Below, piece after piece: positions 25,883 through 35,184 of a DNA stretch of 64,000 bases; position 1 is the first letter of the stretch, and each line of letters starts with the position of its first letter. Source of the stretch: Lentisphaerae bacterium GWF2_49_21 (GTDB lineage: Bacteria > Verrucomicrobiota > Lentisphaeria > Victivallales > GWF2-50-93); the NCBI GenBank assembly GCA_001804805.1, contig MHBH01000087.1:1-64000 (forward strand). The letters are read 5' to 3'. Position numbers and translations under genes: made by a program. The notes below the pieces were generated by a model. The model saw nothing but the letters and a program-made list of their open reading frames with translations. It was not told where the DNA came from and ran no database searches.

Positions 25883-27124
25883 TTAATCCCCTATCGTCGG
25901 AGTTCCCTCGTGCGCCACTGTCCAAAGCTGAACACCGTCCCACCTATATTTCTTATAGTCACCAAGGTTATTCAACACCTGAGAGACACCAGCAACTTGT
26001 CCATCTATTTTGATTGAACCTTCCGGATCAACAACAATGGAAGAGTTCACCAGTTCTAAAGCAGGAGGTGTAAAATTTACAGTTGTCCTATTTATAGTTC
26101 CCACGTTATATTTGAAGTCGTCTATGTAGCCCTGCAAGGCAGCAGCACCTAAATCAGTGCAATATCCGATAGAACTGTTTGTAGATACGCTGATATTACT
26201 AGTGTCCGCAATAGGTGTTCCTGTAATTACACCGTCTCGTGCGTAGTACACAACTCCAGATTTTCGATATAATTCCAAATGATACCATTGTCCGGGAGTA
26301 AAAGCGGCAGTGTCGGTAAATAATAGTGGGCTTGAAGATTCTATATATGCCTGAATATTATTCTGTTTGTGGATATAAAACATCAATCCAGTGGAATATG
26401 TATCACCAAGTTCGAAGATACAGGTATACTCGTTCTGTACGTCGAAATTTACCCATGTGCTAATACTGAAATCGCCGGTTCCCGGATTCATGACATTATT
26501 ATGTGTGACTACAAGATTATCTGCCGTTCCGTCAAAATAGGCACTTGCAGACCCATACTTCTTTGTAGCTGTCTTTGTTACAGTCTGGTTTCCTGCGGCT
26601 ACAGTCAGGGCATATTTTGACGAGTCAGTAAACACTGTTCCATCGTCAGCGCCATTTGCATGCAACATTAGAACTGTGTACCAATCAAATCCATAATTCA
26701 CGTTTGTATTTAGGACTTCCACAATGCTTCCATCTGCCCATAGTGTAGGGTCAATGGTTACAGTATACGCCTGATTAGCCGCCGTGTTCTGGTTGAAGGA
26801 GTTCGCCAGTACGGCTTGAGATAGCTGGTTAATGATGGTTGTGGAGGTGGTGCCTCCGGAAACCGCGGCCCAGCTGGCGTCTGTACCGTTGGTTGTAAGA
26901 TATTTGCCGTTATTGCCGGTCTGTGTCGGAAGGGATTCTCCGGCATGTTCTATGGCGTAGTTCTTAATGGCCGTCTGCATTGCCTGGACGTCGGCCTGGC
27001 GGGTAATATCGCCTTTTATGTCCCCCCAAAAAGTGCCGCGGATCACGTTCTCGCCGAAGGCGAAGGAAAGCGCGACAGTGAGGCCGACGAAAAGCGAGGC
27101 TAAAATTATATTCTTGGTTTTCAT
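25883..27124 (-). CDS. LamG-domain protein with an N-terminal signal peptide, 413 aa
   Basis: Residues 1-24 form a classical signal peptide (basic start MKTKN, hydrophobic core LASLFVGLTVALSF, Ala-Phe-Gly end). Residues about 150-360 form a LamG/concanavalin A-like jelly roll (NPGTGDFSISTWVNFD, then QWYHLELYRKSGVVYYARDG, then LQGYIDDFKYNVG), a sugar- or protein-binding fold. A secretion signal on a gene inside a virion operon is odd: either the protein is exported to the infected cell surface, or the segment was captured with a host gene. It ends 7 bp before the fibre gene. Confidence 0.78.
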   Translation of the reverse strand: MKTKNIILASLFVGLTVALSFAFGENVIRGTFWGDIKGDITRQADVQAMQTAIKNYAIEHAGESLPTQTGNNGKYLTTNGTDASWAAVSGGTTSTTIINQLSQAVLANSFNQNTAANQAYTVTIDPTLWADGSIVEVLNTNVNYGFDWYTVLMLHANGADDGTVFTDSSKYALTVAAGNQTVTKTATKKYGSASAYFDGTADNLVVTHNNVMNPGTGDFSISTWVNFDVQNEYTCIFELGDTYSTGLMFYIHKQNNIQAYIESSSPLLFTDTAAFTPGQWYHLELYRKSGVVYYARDGVITGTPIADTSNISVSTNSSIGYCTDLGAAALQGYIDDFKYNVGTINRTTVNFTPPALELVNSSIVVDPEGSIKIDGQVAGVSQVLNNLGDYKKYRWDGVQLWTVAHEGTPTIGD

Positions 27125-27133
27125 GGATCCTCC

Positions 27134-27538
27134 TTAATCTATTTTGCTGCCAAGAAAGGCGTTTACGGTTGCGGTGTATCCGGCGTCGGTCTCCGCGTTT
27201 GTGACGCGGGCAAGCCGGATATAGTTTATTTCGCCCAGGTCGAGCGCGACATGCGTGTCGCTGTTGACAATTACATCGGTGCCCGAGAGAGTGACAGATA
27301 TAGCCGAGAGATCGTGCCAGTTGACGCCGTCCGGGGAGACCTGGAAATAAAAAGTCAAAGCCTTGCTGCATGAAGCGTGGGTTCCCTTGACATAGAGGAA
27401 AAGATGTTTAAACCTCGTCCTTTCCGAGAAGTATGAGATCTTCGCGTTTATGACGTTGACCATGGTCTGCGTAGTGTTGATCGCTACAACCTCGTCCGCG
27501 GACAGGAGCGAGATCACATTTGAATAATTGCTTGCCAT
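27134..27538 (-). CDS. Small virion-associated protein, 134 aa
   Basis: Not recognised as a named family. It is beta-rich (FKHLFLYVKGTHASCSKALT, then FYFQVSPDGVNWHDLS, then IRLARVTNAET) and resembles jelly-roll domains of head decoration or neck proteins by composition. It lies between the decoration-like 105-aa gene and the LamG gene, in the same operon, with a Shine-Dalgarno sequence (AAGGAGATACGAAA) before the start. Role inferred from position only. Confidence 0.6.
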   Translation of the reverse strand: MASNYSNVISLLSADEVVAINTTQTMVNVINAKISYFSERTRFKHLFLYVKGTHASCSKALTFYFQVSPDGVNWHDLSAISVTLSGTDVIVNSDTHVALDLGEINYIRLARVTNAETDAGYTATVNAFLGSKID

Positions 27539-27695
27539 TTTCGTATCTCCTTATTTAATTTCCAATTTTCAATTTCCGATTGCCGATTTTGAATTCCTCC
27601 AACTCCGATAATCGAACATCGAACCGGACAGGGATAATCCGGGAAGCGCGGCCAAACAATGAGGGGACAAAACCGCGCTCCCCGGAGTTACAGGT

Positions 27696-28013
27696 TTACG
27701 TTGCGGGCTCGCCGGAAGCTACTGCGGTCGATTTGTCAAGGCTACCCTTGATAAGAGCGACGGTGTAGATGTCACCGACTGCAAGGCCTGTTGCGCCTTC
27801 AGTGATCACGAGCTTGGAGGCCGCGATCGAAGGGATTTCGTCGAGGACCTTGCCTGCGAAGGTCGAGCCTTCCTTGGCTATGATCACCGGTTTGCAGTCG
27901 TCTATGAATTCCGACGGGATTCCAAGGTCGGTTTCCAGGTCGGCGGTAAGCGTGGTGTGCGTGCTTACGTCGGCTGGAACTACAACCTGGACGATTTTAA
28001 TGTCTTTGTTCAT
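27696..28013 (-). CDS. Small head or decoration-like protein, 105 aa
   Basis: A short acidic, beta-rich protein (IKIVQVVVPADVSTHTTLTA, then KPVIIAKEGSTFAGKVLDEI, then GLAVGDIYTVALIKG) placed two genes after the major capsid protein. Size, composition and place suit a head decoration or capsid-stabilising protein, but there is no diagnostic motif. The 157 bp downstream hold no gene; they include short AT-rich repeats of the type CAATTTTCAATTTCCGATT. Confidence 0.6.
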   Translation of the reverse strand: MNKDIKIVQVVVPADVSTHTTLTADLETDLGIPSEFIDDCKPVIIAKEGSTFAGKVLDEIPSIAASKLVITEGATGLAVGDIYTVALIKGSLDKSTAVASGEPAT

Positions 28014-28031
28014 CTGTCTTATTTCCTTTTT

Positions 28032-28424
28032 TTAGACAGTTATTGGTTTTGAAACGATAGGGGGAATGAAAGGTTTCGGCTGGCAGTCGCGGCGGTAGAA
28101 GTCTGCGATATTCGCGGATTCCTTCCCGGCGTCGGCTGTGGCGCCGTCCTTTTCACGGTTGACACTGCTGGCAATACGCTCCTTGATACGCTTCGTCTCC
28201 CCGAGCATCTTGTCGCGGTTGAGCCAGTCATACTTCTGAATCATGGCCATAAGCTCCGATTCGACGGGATCCGTTGCTGGAACGCCGTCGGGGTGCCTAT
28301 ACGCGAAAATAGCCCTGTCCCTGTAATGGATCATCCAGCGTTTGCAGCTGTCGTCCCATTTAAGGTCCAGGAGGGGATCGTGCCTATGCAAAGCAATTGT
28401 GATATGCAGCGGTGTTTCCCTCAT
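28032..28424 (-). CDS. Hypothetical structural-region protein, 130 aa
   Basis: Family not recognised. The N-terminus is compact and Trp/Asp/His-rich (DPLLDLKWDDSCKRWMIHYR), the middle is helical (MAMIQKYDWLNRDKMLGETK) and the C-terminus is Pro-rich. It follows the major capsid gene and precedes the decoration-like gene, so it is expressed with head genes. Small proteins at this place are often head accessory or connector factors, but nothing in the sequence proves that. Confidence 0.55.
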   Translation of the reverse strand: MRETPLHITIALHRHDPLLDLKWDDSCKRWMIHYRDRAIFAYRHPDGVPATDPVESELMAMIQKYDWLNRDKMLGETKRIKERIASSVNREKDGATADAGKESANIADFYRRDCQPKPFIPPIVSKPITV

Positions 28425-28489
28425 AAATCGAAATTTCCTCTGTTAAGGGTCCGGGGAGTCCGGACGGACTCCCCGTCACCAGGTTAAGA

Positions 28490-29728
28490 TCAGCTTGTCG
28501 CCGTGAGGCTGATACCGTCGAGACGGCCCATGTAGCGGCAGTCTTCCGCAACCAGGGAGGCCCAGTATGCGACGATATATTCCATGAACGGCCTTCCGTG
28601 GACCTGCTGCCAGCCTTTGTCGAAGAGGTTGGAGATTCCTCCAGGAGCTTCCTGGATGGACAGGTTTTTCAGGTTCGGAACGATGATCTTGTCGCAGTCG
28701 CAGTCGTCGTCTTCGATAAGCTGCGTGTTCTTGACAAGTATGCTGCGGTATCCGTCCTTCACGTTCACGTCATACGGAGTGTAGCGCACGTTTTCCTGGA
28801 TATTGAGAGCCCAGTAACGGTCTATCACCTTGTAGTTCGTGCAGGCGAATTCAGGATCGTAGCAGTCGTGGAAGAACTGCGAGAGGGTCGCGTACAGGAC
28901 GGCGCCGGCGGAACCGGTGACAACAGCGCGGAACTTGGAGTTCGCAGCGGTCGAACGGTCAACGCCCTGGAAGGTGTTGTCGTTGTCGATCGCGTCGAGG
29001 ATTCCGGGTCCGGAGTTGTTGTAGCCGTTTTCGAGTCCGGCAATGTCGGACAGTACGAAAACGCAGTTGTCGGCGCAGCCTGGATCGCTGGCGAGGGTGA
29101 TCGTGCCGAGGACCTTGTCAACGGCGGTAATTTCGACGGGGTCGCCTACTTTTACATAGCCGCTGGTGAGAACCTGGACGAACATGCCTGGCTCAAAGAG
29201 CTTGGCGCGGTCCGTTACTGCGGTGTTCCAGAGGCCTGCGTTGTCGAGGGTGACGGTCAACGTGGAGATTGCACCGGCCTGGACGCCGAGGATACCGGAG
29301 GCGGGAGTCCATGCAAGGGCGCGGACGTAGTAGGGGAAGGTTTCTGTGAGTCCCTTCATCTGCTCGTCGATTATGCCGTTGATGATGGAAGCGGATCCCT
29401 TTGTGGCGCGGATCGCCTTTTCAGTCACCTGGATAGCCGCGGCATGGCAGCCAAGGGAGGCTGTCTGCACTGCGCTCTTGAGCGGTGATCCTGTGGGGGT
29501 GTATCCGAGTTCACCCATCGGGCGCCAGCTGGAGCCGTAGCCAGTGAGGAAAGGGATCTTTACGCTGAGGTCGTTTCCGACGAGGCGGGAATTTCTTGAG
29601 ATCTTGTCAAGGAGCCATGCGCGGCGGCGCATGTATGCGATGCGGTACAGGGTAGGGCACCACACATCCTTGATAATCTTCCCGGACATGTCGGCGAATA
29701 GATCGAAAATCGCCTGTTCGTTTGTCAT
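28490..29728 (-). CDS. Major capsid protein, 412 aa
   Basis: Placed directly after the scaffold-like gene, with length and composition typical of coat proteins of short-tailed phages. Features include an N-terminal helix (ADMSGKIIKDVWCPTLYRIA), the segment RNSRLVGNDLSVKIPFLTGY, a long middle section rich in Val and Thr (VEITAVDKVLGTITLASDPG), and a closing segment GRPFMEYIVAYWASLVAEDC that looks like the P-domain or coat C-terminus in related families. No enzyme motif. It probably takes the HK97 fold like all tailed-phage coat proteins. AGGAGAAATTAAA precedes its start. Confidence 0.82.
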   Translation of the reverse strand: MTNEQAIFDLFADMSGKIIKDVWCPTLYRIAYMRRRAWLLDKISRNSRLVGNDLSVKIPFLTGYGSSWRPMGELGYTPTGSPLKSAVQTASLGCHAAAIQVTEKAIRATKGSASIINGIIDEQMKGLTETFPYYVRALAWTPASGILGVQAGAISTLTVTLDNAGLWNTAVTDRAKLFEPGMFVQVLTSGYVKVGDPVEITAVDKVLGTITLASDPGCADNCVFVLSDIAGLENGYNNSGPGILDAIDNDNTFQGVDRSTAANSKFRAVVTGSAGAVLYATLSQFFHDCYDPEFACTNYKVIDRYWALNIQENVRYTPYDVNVKDGYRSILVKNTQLIEDDDCDCDKIIVPNLKNLSIQEAPGGISNLFDKGWQQVHGRPFMEYIVAYWASLVAEDCRYMGRLDGISLTATS

Positions 29729-29766
29729 TTTAATTTCTCCTTCAATTCAAAAGGAGAAATGATAAA

Positions 29767-30504
29767 TCAAATCTGCTGTCCCGCGGCGTTTCTCCTGCCT
29801 TCTTCGGACTGGAGGATCTTCAGTGCGGCAGCCGAGGCGTCGTGAAAGTTCGTGATTGCCGGTTTCTGCTGCTCCATGTGCGCCACTTCCGCTCCTGTGT
29901 TCCCCGAAGGGAGAGGGGCTGGAGTATTGGCTGCCGGAGGATTCCCTGCGGCTGCCCTGGCGTTCGCATCTGCAACTTTGTATCGGCTGAACTGCTTGGC
30001 GACGTCTGCTGTGTGCTGTTCCAGATTCTTGCTTGGATCGGACTTGATACGCTCGGCAAGTTCGCGGGCTGCGGAGTTCGCAAGGGCCTTGTCCTCGTCT
30101 GCGAAGATAGGATACTTTGCGATCACCTTGTCAACCTGCGCCTTGTTCTCGTTCCTGGAAAGCTCCTTGCGGACCGTCTTCACTGCGGCTTCGTAGATCG
30201 CCTTGGTGTGGACGGTCAATTTCTCCGAGAGCTTCTTCGGATCGTATACGTCTGATTCCTCAATCTTAAAGTCTGGAACTGCGGGATCGTCTTGATTTTC
30301 ATTTCCCTGGTTTACTGCTGTCTTCCCTGCCGCTTTCATCTCCGCGAGATTCGCTCTTTCTTCCGCCTCCTGGCGTTTCCTGCGTTCCTCCTGGAGCGTA
30401 GCGACGGGGACCATTGTAGACGCGGGGGGCTGCTGGTCCGGCGGCGGAGTATTGCTATTCTGCTGCTGTCCCTGCACGATTTCTTTTCCCTCTGCATCCT
30501 TCAT
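29767..30504 (-). CDS. Scaffolding protein, 245 aa
   Basis: Low-complexity Gln/Pro N-terminus, a charged helical middle (TLQEERRKRQEAEERANLAE and KAIYEAAVKTVRKELSRNEN), no Trp, and a position directly before the major capsid gene. These are the usual marks of phage scaffolding proteins, which guide procapsid assembly and are then removed. The helical segment AALKILQSEEGRR at the C-terminus may be the coat-binding part. A catalytic serine protease motif is absent. Confidence 0.78.
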   Translation of the reverse strand: MKDAEGKEIVQGQQQNSNTPPPDQQPPASTMVPVATLQEERRKRQEAEERANLAEMKAAGKTAVNQGNENQDDPAVPDFKIEESDVYDPKKLSEKLTVHTKAIYEAAVKTVRKELSRNENKAQVDKVIAKYPIFADEDKALANSAARELAERIKSDPSKNLEQHTADVAKQFSRYKVADANARAAAGNPPAANTPAPLPSGNTGAEVAHMEQQKPAITNFHDASAAALKILQSEEGRRNAAGQQI

Positions 30505-30654
30505 AAATCACCTCTTCATTGTTGCAGTGCGGCTGCTTCCTCCCGAAACGTCCTTTTAGGTGACGAGCCTTGTATCAGATCGGCTGATACGCCGAGTCGC
30601 CCATTGGATAACGGCTGATCCGGCAGGCTGGCGGCGCCTCCGGGGCCGAGATTG

Positions 30655-30936
30655 CTATTTCCTTTTCTTGTCGAGTTCGGCCTTGAGATTCAAAACAGTC
30701 TCCCTGAGTTCGGAGTTCTCGACGCGGAGACGGAGGACTTCCTTCTCAAGTCCGCTGTTGGGACGGTCCAGGCTCAATTCCTCCTTGTACTTCGGGAGGA
30801 TGGCGTCGGCGGTCTTCTGCGTGACCATCACCTGACCAATATCATTCCCTGAAGTTCCCGGAATATGGATCATCTGTCCCCAGTGCAGGACATTGATCGC
30901 CTTTTCCGTCTTGTTGTAGAGCGTCACCTTCGACAT
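30655..30936 (-). CDS. Small protein with C-terminal coiled coil, 93 aa
   Basis: Residues 1-45 look like a small beta domain (VTLYNKTEKAINVLHWGQMI, HIPGTSGNDIGQVMVT). Residues 60-93 form a leucine-heptad coiled coil (LEKEVLRLRVENSELRETVL). It lies between portal and scaffold genes, so it is probably a head protein. The first part resembles short phage domains that follow the portal, but no name can be given. The 150 bp after it hold no gene and no clear signal. Confidence 0.62.
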   Translation of the reverse strand: MSKVTLYNKTEKAINVLHWGQMIHIPGTSGNDIGQVMVTQKTADAILPKYKEELSLDRPNSGLEKEVLRLRVENSELRETVLNLKAELDKKRK

Positions 30937-30954
30937 AGTTCCTCCTTGTTTGTT

Positions 30955-33021
30955 CTATTGTGCCAATTGGAGCTGTGGCGGGGCCGACACCATCTTGGCG
31001 GCATCCTCCACAAGTCCGGGCGGTTGATCGTTTATAAAGGCCTCGGGGGCCTGCTGCGCCAGGAGCATGTCGCTGTGCGCTTCCATGTGGGCCATGAAAA
31101 TAATCTGGATCTCAACCGGCGCATTGTAGAACTGCGGGCGGCACATGAAGTCCATGACTTCTTCCAGGTGTATGTTGTGATCCTCGAAATTAATCGGGAT
31201 TACCGGCTGGCCCATGAGCATTACATAGTTCTCATTGCGGGCCCGCATGTGATGTTTTTCCTCGTAGTCTACGCCCTTATTCAGGGTGCCGAGTTCGGTC
31301 ATGCGCCAGAAAAGATCCATATTGTTCTTGTCGCTCTTCTGGTCTATGAAGGCTCCGGCCTGGAGGAATTCAGCGAGCTTTGCTTCGCGCATTGCATGGT
31401 TCCTGGGGATCGCGGATCCTTCCTTGACGCGGATGTCCGTAAGGATGTTTCCGGACATGAAGGCCAGGGCGGATCCTGCTATGTCCTCGCCGCAAATCTC
31501 AATTACGCGGGATTTCGGCATACGGCGCTGGGCCAGGGACAATGCGAATTTCGCAGTGCGTTCGTGGACTATTTCGCGGCGGCGTATGTCGCCGTTCATG
31601 ATCGCGCTTGATTCCTCCTTCAATACGTCGAGATGGAAACCGGCGCGGACCTGTGTAGGATTCTCGCCGCGGGAGTAGGCGTAGCGCCCGGATATGTCGT
31701 CGAGGCCTTCCTTCTTCCTGGCGATCTCGCGGTCGATCCCGGTAAGCGGCTGGCCCTGGATCATCTTGGGCTGGACGCTGGTTCCTGGATTCACCAGGAT
31801 AAGCTCGCCATGGGAGTTGTCGTACTGGTCTTCGTCGATCATGCCTCTTTCGGCAATGAGCTTGTTGCGGCCTACTGTCTTGCGGTTCTGGAATTCATCG
31901 GTAAGCAGCTCGTTGTATTCGATCTGCGTCTCGCGCATGAGTTCGAGCGGGGCCGGAGGGACCAGGCGCCCGGCTATGTCCATCGAGGTCCAGGGTATCA
32001 TGCCGAGCGTGAGATTGAATTTGTCCTGGGGATCGATCGCGCGGGCCTCTTCGACGTATGGAAGCGCGGAGCTGCGGACAACCTTGTCGCCAACCATGGC
32101 TACGTAGCGGCCTCCCGGTTCCTTGCGCGTCGGGCGTTTGCGGTACTGGAGAAGAAGGTATTGGTCCTCAAGGGGATTTACGGTGTTCATCAGATTGAAT
32201 TCCGCGGACACATAGTTGTTTATGCGTTCCAGGGCGGACAGGTTCAGCTCTTCAAAGCTGATCGCGCGGAGTTCGTGTTTCGGCGGAAGCTCGCCGGGTT
32301 CGAGATTGTTTTCAAGCCAGTCGTAGTTTACGACGTCGGCGGTAATGACACTGAAAACATCGGTCCATTTCTTCGCGTTGAGCGGAAACATGAAGGTCTT
32401 GAGGACGTGGTAGACGTCGAAGGTGAGATCCGCAACCGGCATAGGCTGCTCGGTGCGTTTGACGAAATTGATTATGCCTTCAGGAGATTCCTCGGGTTTC
32501 TCGACAAATTTATATTTGACAATGTTTTCAACCTGGAAAGGATTGGAGCGCCATACAGGGACAATCCAGGCCATGCCGCATACGTCTACCCAGCATGAGG
32601 CTTCCTTCTCGGCGTCGAGCCAGTTGGAATTGGAGCGCCAGTAGTCGCAGAGCTTGGAGGCGGCCAGGGCGCGTTCAATGTCGATCACGTCGTTTCCACC
32701 TTCAAAGGCCGTGATTACCGGCAGCTGCTTGAAGAACTGTTCGCGGCGCCAGCGGTAGGCAGGGAGCATCTGGTTGTCGGTGACACGGCGCTCGTTGGCC
32801 TTGTTCTCGATCGGGGCGATCCCTTTCGACATGGAATATTTTACATACTGGTTCCCTGACAGGAAAGCCATCGTAAGTTCGGTGTTTGCGACAAGGGGGC
32901 GGTGGTGCGCGACGCCCTGGTCGAGCATATCCCGGAGCTTCTTGATAAGTTCCTCGTCCGGTCCCGGCTGGACTGCGGCTGGCTGCGGCGCCGGTGCTGC
33001 TGGTGTAGGTGCGTTTATCAT
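30955..33021 (-). CDS. Portal protein, 688 aa
   Basis: Follows the terminase, and has the length and layout of portal proteins of short-tailed phages: Pro/Ala-rich start, helical clip and stem regions (LPAYRWRREQFFKQLPVITA, then DIERALAASKLCDYWRSNSN), a conserved-looking core (LLQYRKRPTRKEPGGRYVAM, then DPQDKFNLTLGMIPWTS), and a C-terminal helical barrel rich in Gln (EIQIIFMAHMEAHSDMLLAQ). It forms the dodecameric channel for DNA packaging. Its start overlaps the preceding small membrane gene by 4 bp. Confidence 0.85.
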   Translation of the reverse strand: MINAPTPAAPAPQPAAVQPGPDEELIKKLRDMLDQGVAHHRPLVANTELTMAFLSGNQYVKYSMSKGIAPIENKANERRVTDNQMLPAYRWRREQFFKQLPVITAFEGGNDVIDIERALAASKLCDYWRSNSNWLDAEKEASCWVDVCGMAWIVPVWRSNPFQVENIVKYKFVEKPEESPEGIINFVKRTEQPMPVADLTFDVYHVLKTFMFPLNAKKWTDVFSVITADVVNYDWLENNLEPGELPPKHELRAISFEELNLSALERINNYVSAEFNLMNTVNPLEDQYLLLQYRKRPTRKEPGGRYVAMVGDKVVRSSALPYVEEARAIDPQDKFNLTLGMIPWTSMDIAGRLVPPAPLELMRETQIEYNELLTDEFQNRKTVGRNKLIAERGMIDEDQYDNSHGELILVNPGTSVQPKMIQGQPLTGIDREIARKKEGLDDISGRYAYSRGENPTQVRAGFHLDVLKEESSAIMNGDIRRREIVHERTAKFALSLAQRRMPKSRVIEICGEDIAGSALAFMSGNILTDIRVKEGSAIPRNHAMREAKLAEFLQAGAFIDQKSDKNNMDLFWRMTELGTLNKGVDYEEKHHMRARNENYVMLMGQPVIPINFEDHNIHLEEVMDFMCRPQFYNAPVEIQIIFMAHMEAHSDMLLAQQAPEAFINDQPPGLVEDAAKMVSAPPQLQLAQ

Positions 33022-33263
33022 TTCTTACGTCCTCCTGTGTCGTCTACGATCTTTCCGATCTCGCTTTTCTCCTGCTCTGAAACACGTTCAACCTTGCTGG
33101 TCTTGTCGAGCTTCTTCGTGGCCGCCTCGTAAATTGCGGAGTTCGCAAGGCCGCGGAAGAAAAGCCAGAAGAAACAACCGCACTGGGCCAGGAAGCCCAG
33201 GGCGCAGAGCATCACAATGCAGATCATCATGACCAGTATCATAAGCATAAATTGATTGTCCAT
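33018..33263 (-). CDS. Small membrane protein between terminase and portal, 81 aa
   Basis: Start chosen at 33263 (MDNQFMLMIL) because it has AGGAGAAATGCA directly upstream; a longer frame would run into the terminase stop. One long hydrophobic segment (residues 5-36, with FLAQCGCFFWLFF) is followed by a polar, charged tail. Its stop overlaps the portal start by 4 bp. A membrane protein between terminase and portal is unusual. Function unknown; superinfection exclusion or a holin-like role are possible. Confidence 0.65.
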   Translation of the reverse strand: MDNQFMLMILVMMICIVMLCALGFLAQCGCFFWLFFRGLANSAIYEAATKKLDKTSKVERVSEQEKSEIGKIVDDTGGRKK

Positions 33264-33273
33264 TGCATTTCTC

Positions 33274-35184
33274 CTATGCCGCAACCATGCCGGGCCGTTC
33301 AAGGACCGGGACCGGATGTTTCATTTTATTGTGATATTCCCTGGCCTGCTGCTGCCTCCAGCTGGATTCGGCCTGGCGGACCGTTTCAGAAGTAGGGACG
33401 TACTTGTCCGGCTGTTCTTCCTGTCTTGCGCCAAGGGTCGGACAGCGCGAGACTACCGGATCGCAGATCTCGGACAAGGCGTCCATGCCATCATCGTTTG
33501 ACATGTCATACGGGAATGACAGGATTTCTTTTTTAAGTTCCTTCATCGTCGGGATGTTGGGATCGAAATAAACCTGACCCTTCTGGAAGTAGGGCTGGAG
33601 GGCCTCCATACGCGCTTCCTTGGAGTTTTTGCCGAGGGACAGGTCGTAGAAGCGGATCGCGGTCTCGCCCTTCTCCAGGCGCTGCCTGTTCTTGTCCTGG
33701 ATGAAAGAGGACATTGCCGCTTCGAGCGGGGCCTTCTGCCTGACGATAAACTCCGGGTGCCACTTGTCCCAAAGGACGAAAAGAGTATTCATAAAATCAA
33801 AAGGTGACATTTTGCGGCGGATATACTCAACGGCGGTATAACGCTTCTTGCTGTCCTTCAGGACTACCAGGATTGCGATATTGTCGGAGCCGGATGTCGC
33901 AGTCCCGGCGGGATCCGTGAGAATGACGGTGGTATAGGAGATTTCACCTTTTGAAGCGGATATTTTAAGATCGGCAAGATACATCTCCTGAAACCAGGCC
34001 GCGTCAAATCCCTGGTCTTCCCGCGTAGGATTGAGCATTATCTGGCAGCTGAACACGTAAAGGTTCGTGTGCGCCTGGGCATAGAATTTCCGGAGCGTGA
34101 GCTGCTCGGGGAATATGCTGCGCCCGGATTTCAGGATTCCGGAGGCGATCACGCATACATACTCGGGATTCTCGATCAGCTGCGTGGATGGATCATCAAG
34201 CGCAAACCGGGTGCCGACAAAAACTATCTGCCCTTCCGCGGGGATCGCAAGGAGATACTCGATCTCGGCCATCTCGTCGCGGACATTCGACATGACTTCG
34301 GCGCTCTTTACGGATTTTGCGTCCCAAAAATCATCACCGATGATTATGTCGTAGTGCTGGGAAGTCTTGGAAGTGCCGACACCGGCGCTGTTGAACGTGC
34401 CTTCAGCCTGTACTCCAGTGCTGGCAGGAGTGGTCCAGATACTTCCAGATCCTTCCTCCGAGGCTTTCTGAGGGACATGCTCCGGGAAAAGGATCGCAAG
34501 GGTCTTGCCTTTGCGGAAATGCGCCTTTGCTTCGAGAAGTTTCTTGCTGGCGTTGCCTTCATTGTTGGATTTCAGGAGAATATGGATGTTTGGATTTTTC
34601 AAGACTTCCTGGACCATGAAGGAAATTACCATGAACGTCGATTTGAAGGAGTCCCGAGGGAATTCACGGAGGCCGCGGTAGCCTGGTTTCAAGTTTTCCA
34701 TCGTCTCACACATGAACTTGTGAAGATGGAATACGGCCTTGTCATATCCCAGGACGTATTTTCCCAGGTAGTAGAGGTCCGTCTTGCAGAGATAGCGTTC
34801 AAAGTCGATAAGGGCGGCGTCGGCGGAACGCTTTTCAGCGGCGGCTTTTTGCAGCCATTCCTGCCGGGCCGCGTCGATCGTGTCGAGATAGTCCCTTTCG
34901 CAGATATCGGAGAGGGTTTTCAGCATCTTCTCGTCGAAGACGCGGGAAAAATCAATCATAAATCCGCCGTCGGCGGTGTTCCATACAGGGGAGGTCGAGA
35001 GATTTCCGGCGACTACTTTTAAAAATTTCGGCGCGTTTTTAAAAATTTTCCAGACAGGTTTCCAGTTAAGCTGAACTGACTTTTTCGAGAGGCCGCCGCT
35101 CCAGTCGCGGACCTTTTCATCTGCGACGGAGGCCGCTATCGCCTCCTCGGTCATTTTTTCAATTGTGTTTTCCGAGTCGTTCAT
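33274..35184 (-). CDS. Terminase large subunit, 636 aa
   Basis: ATPase domain with a Walker A-like loop FPRDSFKST at about residues 175-183, following the adenine-binding type region, and Walker B DIIIGDDFWD at 279-288. The C-terminal RNase H-like nuclease has the first acidic residue in TDPAGTATSGSDN (D424) and a distal acid cluster NDDGMDAL at 563-570. This enzyme cuts concatemers and pumps DNA into the head through the portal. The length suits the family, with an N-terminal extension of about 130 residues. A candidate promoter lies just upstream at 35240-35268. Confidence 0.9.
   Translation of the reverse strand: MNDSENTIEKMTEEAIAASVADEKVRDWSGGLSKKSVQLNWKPVWKIFKNAPKFLKVVAGNLSTSPVWNTADGGFMIDFSRVFDEKMLKTLSDICERDYLDTIDAARQEWLQKAAAEKRSADAALIDFERYLCKTDLYYLGKYVLGYDKAVFHLHKFMCETMENLKPGYRGLREFPRDSFKSTFMVISFMVQEVLKNPNIHILLKSNNEGNASKKLLEAKAHFRKGKTLAILFPEHVPQKASEEGSGSIWTTPASTGVQAEGTFNSAGVGTSKTSQHYDIIIGDDFWDAKSVKSAEVMSNVRDEMAEIEYLLAIPAEGQIVFVGTRFALDDPSTQLIENPEYVCVIASGILKSGRSIFPEQLTLRKFYAQAHTNLYVFSCQIMLNPTREDQGFDAAWFQEMYLADLKISASKGEISYTTVILTDPAGTATSGSDNIAILVVLKDSKKRYTAVEYIRRKMSPFDFMNTLFVLWDKWHPEFIVRQKAPLEAAMSSFIQDKNRQRLEKGETAIRFYDLSLGKNSKEARMEALQPYFQKGQVYFDPNIPTMKELKKEILSFPYDMSNDDGMDALSEICDPVVSRCPTLGARQEEQPDKYVPTSETVRQAESSWRQQQAREYHNKMKHPVPVLERPGMVAA

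Noticed and set aside
28598-29488. 296-codon plus-strand frame
   Set aside because: Antisense to the capsid gene; Val/Gly/Asp-rich shadow.
31633-32598. 321-codon plus-strand frame
   Set aside because: Antisense to the portal gene, no ribosome binding site or motif.
34069-35022. 317-codon plus-strand frame
   Set aside because: Antisense to the terminase ATPase; shadow composition.
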